This document shows, piece after piece, positions 13,562-24,315 of a DNA stretch of 64,000 nucleotides; position 1 is the first letter of the stretch, and each line of letters opens with the position of its first letter. The translations under genes and the position numbers were made by a program. Origin of the DNA: Rhizaria sp. SCN 62-66 (taxonomy: Eukaryota > Rhizaria, unplaced); NCBI GenBank assembly GCA_001724265.1, contig MEDY01000051.1, positions 1-64,000 on the forward strand, read 5' to 3'. A model generated the notes under the pieces. The model saw only the letters and a list, made by a program, of their open reading frames with translations, ran no database searches and was not told the DNA's origin.

Positions 13562-14607
13562 CGAGTGAGGCTAGAGCGCGTTTGGCAGCAGATGAGTCGG
13601 CATGGAGTGCGATGAACGATAATGATACTTAGATCTGATGAAGATGAACATGGCCGTCGCGTGGTGAGTTGTTACAACTTGACGTCTGAGAGCGTGAGTT
13701 TTGATTGTGACTGTGTAGCTGCTGCTTGTGTCTGTGGTTTGTTCATGAATGCGCGCGTATACGCATGAATAATACAATCTTGTAAGTTATACTTGTCTTT
13801 TCGTGCCTAAACCCGAATACTCTCTATAATACTCACCAACTGGTTATTATGACCTTGTTTAACAGGCAATGAGCAAGTAAACGTATCAATCATAGAGCGC
13901 AATTCGAGATTTTACAGTGGTGGCCTCGAGGATGGACAATCGACGATCTTTCACTTGCGCTTTAAACATGCATTGCGACCGTCGATACCGTTCAAACATA
14001 GATAGTGGTTGATAAGGCAATAGAAAATGTTCTATTTTAAGTTTGGCTTTTCATATGAATGCGGATATAACTCGGCGACGCTCGTTCAAGCAACTGCCAC
14101 TCGTGCCGTCGATGGTGGTGTGTCGCTCGTTTCGTTCCATCAGCTCAGCCCTTACCTTCTCCATGTTTCCCAAATTTAAAGACGTGATTGACATTATCGC
14201 GGTTATATAACACTTTCCATCCTGCACATTTGAAGTAACACACCGAGTATCTTTCTGGACAACGGCATCCTTCGTCTCTGCGCTCGGAGTTCTTCAGTAG
14301 TCCGTCATCAACGCTCTCGCTCTCACTCGCGCTCTCTTTCATACTCTCCACATTACTATCATTATCTTGTCGTCGGTTAGCAATTCACGCGACGCACGCA
14401 TTGCGCGCACTCGGTGCCTTTGCGCTGCGACCTACCTCTCACTCCATCAGAGCAATCGATTGCTCTCCCAGCTCCTTCAAACACCACCACCGTCGCCTGG
14501 CCAACTAAGCAGACGCGTGCGTGTAAACAGCCGCAACAAGCCGCACCAGCACAAGCAAGCCCCGCTTGCGCATTTAGCTCAGCGTTCGCCGCCGCCCGCC
14601 CCGCGCG
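13562..14607. other. Intergenic, upstream of lipase gene
   Basis: About 1 kb between the Hsp70 stop and the lipase start, both on the plus strand. It is AT-rich to about 14100, then increasingly GC-rich and pyrimidine-rich towards the ATG at 14608, as expected of a promoter and 5' leader. No gene or RNA is seen. Confidence 0.45.
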
Positions 14608-17600
14608 ATGTGGCTGACGTCGCTGCTGACGGGCCCGCCCCGCGTGGCTGGCGCGCCCCGCCGCCCGCCGCTGTCGCTGCTGCTCAGCTCGCAGGTCTCG
14701 CGCCTCCGCGCGCTCTGGTCGCGCACGCGCCCGCAGTGGCTTACCACGCTGCTCCGCGCTCTGCTCGCGCTTGTCCGCTCGCTGCTGCGGTACCGGCCCG
14801 TCGCGTTCGTGTATAACACCAACGTCGCGCTCTTTCGCGTCGTGTTCGATGTCGCCCGCTGCGCCGCACGCTGGACCGTCTACCTGTTCGACCCCGCCGC
14901 GGTCACCACGCTCGCGCTCAAGCACTACGTCCTCCTCTGCGCGCTCTACGCCGTACTCATTGTCTGGCGGCTCTGCTTCCAGGCCTCGGCCGCGCGCCTG
15001 CGCAGCGCGATAACGCTCTGGCTCTCGCCGCCCGCCGTCCGCGCGCGCGCGCACGCGCTGCAGCGCGAGCTGGAGGCCGCCGAGAGCTACGCGCAGTGGC
15101 GCCGCGCTGCTGAAGGACTGGACGCGCTCGACGCGCGGTCCGCGGAGTGGAAAAGTCAAGCCGCGTCGTCGTTGTACGACTTCCGGCGCATCTCGATGCA
15201 CCTGCTGCGGCTGCGCGAGCTCTACGACGCGCGCGACACGCAGGGCCTCATGTGGTTTCTCCGCGCCTCGCTCGTGCGCAACATCGTCGGCATTAACCAC
15301 AAGCACCTGTACAGCCGCCTCCGCGCCGGAACAAAGACTTTGATCGAGGACTACATCAGCGAAGTCGTGCGCGCGCTGCAGCTCGTGTGTGTGACCCCCT
15401 CGCCCGCGCTCTCACTGCAAGACAAGCTCGCGTTTTTCAACGAGACGCGGCACGCGTACGGCCGCTCAGCGCTGCTGCTCTCGGGCGGCGCGACCCTGGG
15501 GCTGTATCACACGGGCGTGGTGCGCGCGCTGGCTGAGAATCAGCTGCTGCCACGCGTCATCGCAGGCTCCTCCGTCGGCAGCATTATCTGCGCCATCGTC
15601 GGCACGCGCACGGAGCCGGAGCTGCTGGACCTGCTCTCCGGCCGCGCGGGCGCGCTGAACCTCTCCTTCTTCCCGTCAAACGAGAGCTCCGTGAGCCGTA
15701 AGGTGCGGCGGCTGCTGTACGAGGGCCGTCTCATGGACATCGACATCCTCAGCCGCGCCGTGCAGTCTAACGTGCCGAACCTGACCTTCCAGGAGGCATT
15801 CGACCGCACGGGCCGCATCGTCAACATTGTTGTTTCGCCCGCCGCTAGCGCTGGCAACCGCGAGCGGTTCCGCATCCTCAACTACCTGACCGCACCTAAC
15901 GTGCTCATCTGGTCCGCCGCGCTGGCGTCGTGCGCGATCCCCCTTGTATACCAGTCCGTGGAGCTGCTGGCCAAGGACGACCAGGGCAACACCGTGCCGT
16001 ACTTGAGCAACGAGAGCGTCAAGTGGGAGGACGGGTCCTTCTCGCTCGACCTACCCATGGCGCGGCTGTCCGAGCTCTTCAACGTGAACCATTTCATCGT
16101 CTCGCAAGTCAACCCGCACATCGTGCCGTTTCTGACGTTTCTTCCGGACATCGACGCCGGTCACGCTGCGGGCACGGGCGCGGCCGCGCGTAGCGCCGGC
16201 GGCGTCCGCAGCGCGCCCTGGGACTTCCTTTGCAACCCGGTGTCGCGGCTCCTGCGCTTCCTGGGCCAGTCGCTGTCGCAGCTCGTGCTGAGTCTCGGCG
16301 ACCTAGGACTCGTCCCCGTGCACTCGTACGTTGGCGCGCTGCTGAACCAGTCCTACACGGGCGACATCACTATCCTGCCGAGCCAAATCACGCACCGCGA
16401 CTACCTGACGCTGCTGCACAACCCGACGCCCGAGTCGCTGGATAGGCAGATGCGCGCCTCGCAGCGCGACTGCTGGGCCATGCTGCCGCGCATCGAGGCT
16501 GCGTGCGCCATCGAGTTCACGCTCGAGGAGTGCGTCGCGCGGCTCCGGGGCGTGCAGCTCATGGAGGCCTTCCAGAAGCGTACCAGGCTCATCAACAACG
16601 CGAACGCGATGAACGCTGCGAGTGCGGCGGCGATCCCGCTCGGCAGCAGCTTTGTCGGCGCGCATGTTGACGCGATGGGAAGCAGAGAGAGACTAATGTT
16701 GCAGCAACAGCAGCAGCAACACTCTCGCAGTGCTTCGCGCTTGCACCAACATGCGCACTCGCAGTCCCTGTCGCGGCCGCAGTTTGCACACTCACAGTCG
16801 CTGTCGCAGTCGGATCTGCCGCCGGAGCAGAAGTATGCGCAGTATGCCGTCCCTCTGCAGTCCCAGGTGCGACCGCTACAGCAGCAACAAAGGCAGAGCC
16901 TCCCGGGATCTGTGCCTCAGCAGCAGCAACAGCAACACAAGGGTCCGTTCAGCGCCCTCGCCCCCACAGTGACCGTGTCGGCCACTGGCAGGGGTTCGCA
17001 GTCCGGCGCGACCGTGAACACCACAGGTTCCTGGTCCGGCACCATGGGTTCCGCTGTGGGCGCCACGGGTGCGCCGATCCGCCGTGCGTCTGCGTCGCTG
17101 CTCAGTCTGAAGCTCGAGCGCGAGCGCAGTCGTCGCAGTGACCCACCGCGGTCCGCGCAACAGCAACAGGAACAACAGCGGACGCATCAGCAGGCGCACA
17201 GGACAAACACCGGCAGCGCTGTGACCACGGTGCAGTTGCACTCTGAGTTCCCGTCTGGCACCGGAGGACTGCGTCTCTCCACGACCACAACGGCAGCCCC
17301 CGTCGGCGGCGTTGATGTGACTAACAACAGTAGTAGCAACAGCAGCAGAGCGACGCACAGCGTTGTCGCAGGCGGCGCCAGCGCGAACATGTGCCGCGTG
17401 CGCTCGTACGCTGCGGACATGCTGTCATTTGGGCCCCTCTGTATGCCCGAGCCCCAGTCGGAATACTATCAACCTCAGAGTGCGGCGCAGCCAAGTCAAG
17501 CAGTCGCTACGACCACGGCAATGCGTGTTAACTCTGATGACAAGCGCCGGTCTTCCTCTACTGCCACAGCTGCCGCCGTCAACGCCGGCGTCGTTGCAGC

Positions 17601-20600
17601 GACTGGCGACCGGGATAGCGAGGGCGACCTCTGCGACGTCGCCGGTGATGACGCGGAGGAAGAGACTGTGAGCGTTTCGTTTACCGGTGGTTCCCCGCTT
17701 GGCGACCAGCTTTTCGTCGACGACTACTATGCCGCGAACAACGCGAGCAATGGCGAACCTCTCATTGGCACTGCCGCGGGCGGCAGTAAAGCGAGCTCTG
17801 GCGCGAGGCAGGATGTCTGCGGCGAATCTTCAAGCGTCCCCCCTGGGGTCACCGACATCAACGCTCTTCCTGCTGCGAACAAGGACGCCGCAAGCGCTGC
17901 GGGCGCGGGTGGCGGCGCTGGTGCGGATGCTGCTGGTGCCTATCTGTCACCCGGCGCTCAGTCCCAGCTCCAGTCCCCGCCTGCCTCCGCCGCCGCGCTC
18001 GCTGCTGCGATACAGTCTGGCGCCAACGCCCCTGACGACGACGCAGGGTTCGGAATCTCTCTCGTGCCCCTCTCCCCGCCGCATTCGCAGTCGCAATCCC
18101 ACACCCAGTCCCACCCTCTGTCGCTACTGTCACCGTCCGTGCTGTCGCCCTCGCTGTCGAGCGACCCGCGCCGGCCGTACCGCGCCAGTCTCGCGGCGCA
18201 GGACGCGCTGGCGGTGATGGACCTTGTCGATGACGTTATCGGGGCGAATAACGCGGTTGTCAACGCGCCGCTTGTCGACGGTACTGCGCACCTACGCCAC
18301 TTTGCTGATGACGATGAAGCCACTGTTCAGAGCCAGTTTGACTCGACTTATGGGCGTTTTCCGGGCCAGGAGCAGCAGTCGCAGCAGCTGGAACCGCTGC
18401 GTCCGCAGATTATCGGCAACGCTAACAGCATCTACATGGGCAGCCGCAGCAGTCGCAGTAGCTTTGGTTACGATCAGAGCCAGAGTCACGCTCATGTCGC
18501 CGCTGTTCCCACAGCCTCTGATGCTCTTGGCCACCCGACGGCGCAGGGACGGCGCCTGAGCATTGGGCTCACTGTGTCGCCTTCGCACATGTTCGCACTC
18601 GACGGCGGTGTCGCGCCCGCCTCATCCAGCGCTGAAGTGAGCGATCACATGCACACCACCGCGGAGACTCACGATGGCGATGACGGTGCCGTTAATGCTG
18701 CTGCACCGTTGCCGAACCCGACTGTGATCATGCCGTCCGCTCTCGTGGCCACAACTTCCGCAGCCTCTGCGCCTGTTGCTCCGACGACAACAGCAGCTGG
18801 GCCGGCCGTGACCACTCTTGTTGCCCCTGCCTCTGCTCCTCTACCTGTTCCCGCCTCTTCTGTTTCTGCGCCTGCTGTAACGGCAGTGTCGGTGGCGACA
18901 GGCTCCTCGGCGTTCGAATCGACCCCGCAGCGTCCCATCTCGCGGAAGTTGAGCCGCCAGCAGCTTGCCTTCCTCACCAACACGCCCTACCAGCAGTACC
19001 CACAGGCGCAGTTGCAGTCGCAGTCGCCCGTCCCTGTGCTCGGCCCGTCCCTCTCGAGCGTCAGCCACAGCAGCAGCGCGTACGGCCACCCCGCTCTCAG
19101 CCTCGGCCTCCCCGCGGCAGTCTCGCTCTCGCCCCAGTCGGGCACCGTCTCGCTCACTTCCGCGCCCGCGCCTGCTGCCGCGCCCGGCTCCGCCTCCGCT
19201 CCCGCCACTGGGTTAATCACTGCCGCTGCGCCTGTCCCTGGAACTGCTGCCTCTGCTTTTGCTCCCATCTCGGGTGCGCCGGCGCTGTCTGCGCTCACTG
19301 GCGCCTCGACTCTAGTTGGCGCTGGCGGCGCTGGTGTTCTGGCCGAGGACCGCGGCGACTGCAGCGTGCTGGAGCAGTTGTGGGCGATCGCGCCCGTGGT
19401 CAACGACCGCGGCGAGCTCGAAGTTGAGCAGAGCCCGGGGCCGAGCCGCGGGCAGAGTCCGGGCTACGAGTACGCGCACAGCCACGGCCACAGCCACAAC
19501 CAGGGGTATGACTACAGCCAGAGCCAGAACGGGAGCAATAACAACAGCTATGGTGACGGTTACGACGACCATACCGGTGACGGTGAGGACTACAACAGTC
19601 CTGTTGGTGTAGATGCGCACAAAGACGGCGGCGAAGACGAAGGCGTGGCCTTGTGCTCTGGGCCTGCGTCGCGCTCACAGTCGCGGTCACGGTCGCGGTC
19701 TCGTACGCGGGCTCGCTCGGGCTCGGATGCTGATGAGGAGGACGGCTCTGAATCTGATTCGAACTTGAACAGTTCTAAAACACGCGCTAAAGCTAAGACC
19801 CAGTCACCGACGCATCCCCCTTACACAACGGGCAACACTGGCTTCATCGATCTCGACGCTGACGACACCGCGACGGGTTTCGTGATGATGCAGCCGAGCG
19901 CACTTGCTGCGAAGCCCGCAGCTCCTGCTCCTGCCACTCCCCACCCCACAACCGCTCCTCTCAGCGCCGCAAGCGTCGCCGGTGCTGGTGCCCACGCGGT
20001 CGGACACACGCGGCCTCGGTCGCACACGGACGCTGAAGTCACTGGCTCAAGCACTGGCATCGACGCCGACACTGATACTGGCGCTGCTGGTGCTGCTGCA
20101 ACGCAGCGCAAGCGTAGTGGTGCTGGCGTTGTTGCCGGCGACAATGAGCTTGACCACGACGCCGACGGCGACGCCGCTGTGTACGCGTCGGACTCGTACG
20201 ACAGCAACGACAACGACGGTGCTGGCAGTGTGAGCAGTGGCACTCAAAACAACAACATCAGCGCCGCCAGTGTCCCCAAACACGCAACGACGCACGGCCA
20301 CGCTCGCGGACACGGCCAGGGCAGTGCGCGCAGGGGCAGGCACCGCAGCAGCAGCGGCAGCGTCGCGCACAGCCACGGCCACAGCCACAGCGGCAGCTAC
20401 CGCGGCAGTCTCGACTCAGCTGCTGCTTCCGCAGTTGCAGCGCTGCCACAGTCCCCGTCGCAGCCGTACGGGAGCGTTGCGCACAGTCAACAGCCGCCAG
20501 CGCCGGGCACTCCCGCTCCGGCGCAGCCCCAGCTGCCGCTGCCACTGTCGCTCCCGCGTTTCCGCGCGACGATGCCGCGGCAGCTGTCTTCTGTGCAGCT

Positions 20601-21384
20601 CGCCAGCGTTCTCGCACAGCCTCCGCTGTCGCAGTCGCACTCTCAGTCGATACCGCTGACGAAGTCGCTGGCCCAGTCTCTGTCGCTCGCGCCGTCACAG
20701 CAGGGGCGCGCGTCCCCGGCTCTAGGCTCGCTCAACGCGTCCGCGGCCGCAGTGTCGCCTCAACAGCTGCAGCAGCAGCAGCAGCAACGGTCGCGGTCTC
20801 CGGCTCTTGTGCTGTCGCCGTCGCAATCATACGGATACGCACAGACCTACCTGCAACAACAGCGGCCGGGAGGTCAACAATCGTATGAAGTTGCGAAGTC
20901 ACTCTCTATGTCGCCGCTCCAGGCGCATCAGACCCAACGGCTGTCGCATTCGAAGTCTCAAACCATGTTGCCGGCGGCTCCCGACTTTTCTGATGCTGCG
21001 ATGGAGACAGCAGCTGTTTCATCAGCCTCTTTTGTGGCGGCTGCCCCTACTGTCACCCTTGTTTGTGGCCACCATGGCTCTCTTTCGCTTGAAGGTGGAC
21101 AGCCAGAGCAGTTGTCGCAGGCACAGGCGCAGCCGCAGCTGAACCAGGCACAGCTCCAATCACAGCCGCCGGTGCAGCAACCGAACAGGGGCATGGTTCG
21201 CGCTTCCGCTTCTGCGCGCGCTCTCTACGGGCTGTTATCGGGTGATACAGGACCTGGGGTTACAAGCTCTTCAGGTGCAACGACATCCAATGAAGCAGCA
21301 ATGGCCCAAAATGTCACTGAATCAGTATCTGGCCAGGTGAGTCCGAGTGATGACGATGCATACCGCGCGTATCGGAGCGAATAA
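14608..21384 (+). CDS. SDP1/TGL-type patatin lipase with huge disordered tail
   Basis: A single open frame of 2258 residues; the stop is TAA. The N-terminal 640 residues resemble triacylglycerol lipases of the SDP1/Tgl3-4-5 group: hydrophobic and arginine-rich segments (about 45-145, possibly lipid-droplet or ER association), the helical pre-patatin region, then the patatin fold. Catalytic elements are visible: the oxyanion loop SGGATLGLYHTGVVRAL (from about residue 292), the nucleophile elbow GSSVG with Ser322, and the DGS motif with Asp475 followed by NVNHFIVSQVNPH. The expected activity is hydrolysis of stored triacylglycerol or phospholipid. The remaining 1600 residues are low complexity: Gln tracts, Ala/Pro/Ser stretches, HSHGHSH blocks, an Arg-Ser-like run near 1690, and many SQSQ repeats. 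Known relatives are much shorter. I see no splice sites separating the tail, but transcript data would be needed to prove it is one protein. Confidence 0.85.
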   Translation: MWLTSLLTGPPRVAGAPRRPPLSLLLSSQVSRLRALWSRTRPQWLTTLLRALLALVRSLLRYRPVAFVYNTNVALFRVVFDVARCAARWTVYLFDPAAVTTLALKHYVLLCALYAVLIVWRLCFQASAARLRSAITLWLSPPAVRARAHALQRELEAAESYAQWRRAAEGLDALDARSAEWKSQAASSLYDFRRISMHLLRLRELYDARDTQGLMWFLRASLVRNIVGINHKHLYSRLRAGTKTLIEDYISEVVRALQLVCVTPSPALSLQDKLAFFNETRHAYGRSALLLSGGATLGLYHTGVVRALAENQLLPRVIAGSSVGSIICAIVGTRTEPELLDLLSGRAGALNLSFFPSNESSVSRKVRRLLYEGRLMDIDILSRAVQSNVPNLTFQEAFDRTGRIVNIVVSPAASAGNRERFRILNYLTAPNVLIWSAALASCAIPLVYQSVELLAKDDQGNTVPYLSNESVKWEDGSFSLDLPMARLSELFNVNHFIVSQVNPHIVPFLTFLPDIDAGHAAGTGAAARSAGGVRSAPWDFLCNPVSRLLRFLGQSLSQLVLSLGDLGLVPVHSYVGALLNQSYTGDITILPSQITHRDYLTLLHNPTPESLDRQMRASQRDCWAMLPRIEAACAIEFTLEECVARLRGVQLMEAFQKRTRLINNANAMNAASAAAIPLGSSFVGAHVDAMGSRERLMLQQQQQQHSRSASRLHQHAHSQSLSRPQFAHSQSLSQSDLPPEQKYAQYAVPLQSQVRPLQQQQRQSLPGSVPQQQQQQHKGPFSALAPTVTVSATGRGSQSGATVNTTGSWSGTMGSAVGATGAPIRRASASLLSLKLERERSRRSDPPRSAQQQQEQQRTHQQAHRTNTGSAVTTVQLHSEFPSGTGGLRLSTTTTAAPVGGVDVTNNSSSNSSRATHSVVAGGASANMCRVRSYAADMLSFGPLCMPEPQSEYYQPQSAAQPSQAVATTTAMRVNSDDKRRSSSTATAAAVNAGVVAATGDRDSEGDLCDVAGDDAEEETVSVSFTGGSPLGDQLFVDDYYAANNASNGEPLIGTAAGGSKASSGARQDVCGESSSVPPGVTDINALPAANKDAASAAGAGGGAGADAAGAYLSPGAQSQLQSPPASAAALAAAIQSGANAPDDDAGFGISLVPLSPPHSQSQSHTQSHPLSLLSPSVLSPSLSSDPRRPYRASLAAQDALAVMDLVDDVIGANNAVVNAPLVDGTAHLRHFADDDEATVQSQFDSTYGRFPGQEQQSQQLEPLRPQIIGNANSIYMGSRSSRSSFGYDQSQSHAHVAAVPTASDALGHPTAQGRRLSIGLTVSPSHMFALDGGVAPASSSAEVSDHMHTTAETHDGDDGAVNAAAPLPNPTVIMPSALVATTSAASAPVAPTTTAAGPAVTTLVAPASAPLPVPASSVSAPAVTAVSVATGSSAFESTPQRPISRKLSRQQLAFLTNTPYQQYPQAQLQSQSPVPVLGPSLSSVSHSSSAYGHPALSLGLPAAVSLSPQSGTVSLTSAPAPAAAPGSASAPATGLITAAAPVPGTAASAFAPISGAPALSALTGASTLVGAGGAGVLAEDRGDCSVLEQLWAIAPVVNDRGELEVEQSPGPSRGQSPGYEYAHSHGHSHNQGYDYSQSQNGSNNNSYGDGYDDHTGDGEDYNSPVGVDAHKDGGEDEGVALCSGPASRSQSRSRSRSRTRARSGSDADEEDGSESDSNLNSSKTRAKAKTQSPTHPPYTTGNTGFIDLDADDTATGFVMMQPSALAAKPAAPAPATPHPTTAPLSAASVAGAGAHAVGHTRPRSHTDAEVTGSSTGIDADTDTGAAGAAATQRKRSGAGVVAGDNELDHDADGDAAVYASDSYDSNDNDGAGSVSSGTQNNNISAASVPKHATTHGHARGHGQGSARRGRHRSSSGSVAHSHGHSHSGSYRGSLDSAAASAVAALPQSPSQPYGSVAHSQQPPAPGTPAPAQPQLPLPLSLPRFRATMPRQLSSVQLASVLAQPPLSQSHSQSIPLTKSLAQSLSLAPSQQGRASPALGSLNASAAAVSPQQLQQQQQQRSRSPALVLSPSQSYGYAQTYLQQQRPGGQQSYEVAKSLSMSPLQAHQTQRLSHSKSQTMLPAAPDFSDAAMETAAVSSASFVAAAPTVTLVCGHHGSLSLEGGQPEQLSQAQAQPQLNQAQLQSQPPVQQPNRGMVRASASARALYGLLSGDTGPGVTSSSGATTSNEAAMAQNVTESVSGQVSPSDDDAYRAYRSE

Positions 21385-22253
21385 TGTCACATAGGTGACA
21401 TTTAACCGACTTAATATCGAGGTTGTATTTTAATTCTACATATTTATTGAAGTTATATTTTGAATAAAGCTTTCCTTGCAGATGTATATCGCTTTTAATA
21501 TTGAAATCTGACCCTTCGCCCAGGCAAGGCGGCTAAACTTCCCTGGACCGGCCAGTCTGCCGTGCCCAGTTCGGCCGGTTGCAGGAGAGAGAGTCTGTGG
21601 GCGAGCGGGCCGAGGCAGCTCGGGCCGAGGCGGCTTGCGGGCGGGGGGAATTGTGTAATTGGCATTTGACTTTTGCCTTTGTGAGAAGAGTGAATGCAGA
21701 TTTTGATAATGTTTTGTTATGGTCTCTCGACGAACGCGCTTTGAGCATTTCGCGCTTCTGTGGGGGCACGCGCGTTGGGCTTGGAGTCAACGACTAGCAT
21801 TTATCATGACTTTCAAGCCCCTATGTTTTGCTGCGGCGTGCATACGCTGGGTGTTATCTTTGTAACGGTTTTTTCACACACACTCTTTTAAACCTGTGCT
21901 CTCTCGACTTTCTTTCGTCTCGAATAGGCGTGACAGCTTGCTCGTCACACCCCCTTCCCTGAACCTCGGTCTCCCTCTCGTCGCCGCCCACTCTCTCGGC
22001 ACGTCCTAGGTACATCGCTGTTCTGCTTCAGCTCGATTATGCGACTGATATGCTTTTATCGGCGCCACTGTCTTCGTCTCGGCGATATACGGGTTAATTT
22101 CAGCTGCGCATTCCCACACCTTTCTCCTCCACTCCACCTTCTGCCTCCTCTCACGCTTTCTTCTTCTCACCTCTCATGCACGCCTAAACCGCCCGCGTAG
22201 CGCATTTCCCGCGCCTTCACACGATTGCGTCTGAGTTTTCCCACGTTTCCGGC
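21385..22253. other. Intergenic between lipase and RRM genes
   Basis: An 869-base spacer between two plus-strand genes. It contains a polyadenylation signal near the lipase end. From about 21900 a pyrimidine-rich leader runs towards the RRM start. No supported gene. Confidence 0.5.
21463..21468 (+). other. Putative polyadenylation signal AATAAA
   Basis: A canonical AATAAA about 80 bases after the lipase TAA, in AT-rich sequence. The position fits 3' end formation of the lipase mRNA. Confidence 0.6.
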
Positions 22254-24250
22254 ATGTTTTCCCACTCCACACAAGACCCGGCTCGCGCTCGGGGAGGCTT
22301 TTCGCCATATCCAGCTTACGTGTCAGCAACCGCCCCTCCCGCACCCGGCTCTATCTCCGTCTCTGCCACCGGCGCTGGCGCAAACCCCGCAGCCGGCGTT
22401 GCCGGTTCCGGTGTCGCGCCCGCCGCGGGTCTGTTCTCTGTCGCCACCACGTCGCCGTCGCCTTCGCCTTCCGGCATGCTCAGCAACGCGGCCGGCGCGA
22501 TTAAGAACCCCGCTGACACTAAAAACACTCCTGGCGGCGGCAGCACTTCCCACAGCGGCTCTCTCGACTCCAGCGCGGCCCCGTCGTCTGGCCTCGCGGG
22601 TCTCCCGCAGGCCGTGCGCCCCGCGAAGCCCGCGCCGATTTTCACCGGATCCTTCGCTCCGTTGCTGCCCGGCGCTGGCGCGGGCCCCGGCTCGGCCCCT
22701 CTGATGCAGGCGCAGCACCAACACTACCACGGCGCCCACGGCCAGCAGGGCCACGGCCTCCACGGCCAGTTCGCGCACCACCAGAGCCACGGCAGCCACG
22801 GCGGCGGCCTCGGCGGCTCGCTCGCAGGCTTCGACGTCACCATGTCGGCCTCGACGCAGCCCGCGAGCCCCGGCTCCGTGGGTGGCGCCGGCTCTAGCTC
22901 CGCCTCCGTCCCCGGCGGCTCCGCGCTCAGCCCGTTCCCGTTCCCGCCCGTCTCCGCCACCGTGGCCAACGCGTTCTCCGGCGCCAGCTCCAGCGCGAGC
23001 TCCAGCTCCGGCGCGGGCTCGGCGCAGCAGCAGGGCGGCCACCTCAGTCCCAATCCGCATCTGCACCCGCACAACCAGCCTCAGTATCCGCCGTCGCACG
23101 CGCACGCACACACGCCCAACCCCAGCTTTAGCAGCGGCATGGCCGGCGCCGGCGGCCAGTTCCAGCCCCACGGCGGCCACGGGCTTGCGCAGTACGGCGC
23201 GCTGCCCCCACCGCCGCACCTGGGCTACCCGGGCGGCGCGCACGGCCACGGCCACGGCCACGGTCACAGCCAAGGTCACGGCCACGGGCTGTCGCCGCAG
23301 CCGCAGTCGCAATCGCCCGCGGGCTCGTTCCCGTCCTCGACGCCCACGACGTCGCGCTTCCTCTACCCGACGGCCAACAGCAACGGCGGAAGCAACAGCG
23401 GCAGCAACGCGCATAGCAACGCGCAGGGCCTGCAAGGCCAAATGTCTCAGGGTCAAATGCCCCAGGGCCAGCAGGGAGGCCAGTTCGGCGGCGGGCTGAG
23501 ATCGCAGTCGCAGATGGCTGGCCTCCACTCTATCGCGGCGTCCTCAGCTCACGGCCACTTCGGCATGATGGCTACGGCGTCCCCCGCGCTGCCCACAGCG
23601 GCCTCCCCAGCGCCCACCTCGGTCTCCACGACGCTCTCGTCCTCGGTCTCGGTCGCCGCCCCCGCCAGTGGCCTCGCCGCCCCCGCGCCTACCTCGGCCT
23701 CGGCCTCCGTGTCCGGTGGCGCTGCTGGCGCTGCTGGTGCCGCCTCTGGCGCCGCTTCAGGCGCCACCGGCTCCGCCTCCGGCAAGGGCCCGGTGGTGCC
23801 GAACGCGAACCTGTACGTGCGCAATTTGCCGCTGCACTGGACAGCGACCGAGCTCACGGCGTACTTCGCCCCATTCGGCGCGCCCGCGTCGGTGCACGTC
23901 ATGGCGGACCCCGTCTCGGGACTCTCCAAGGGCGTCGGCTTCGTCCGCTACCCGCACCTCTCCTCGGCCAACGCGGCCATCGCGGCGCTGCACAAGGTCG
24001 CCCCGCTCGACGGCGCCAAGGTGCTCGTCGTTAAGTACGCGGACCGCAACGACCGCCCGCCGCGCTCCGCCGTGCTCGGCGCTGCGGGCACCGTAGGCTC
24101 TGTTGGCGGCAACGGCGGCGGCAACAACAATGCCGCCGCTGGGGGCAACGCGCCCGCGGCTCTCGCAGCGGGGCTGCTGGGACAGAACGTACGGCAGCAG
24201 CAGCTGCTGATGAGCATGCAGGCGATGCAGGGCATGGCCGGGCTGATTGG

Positions 24251-24315
<65 letters not shown>

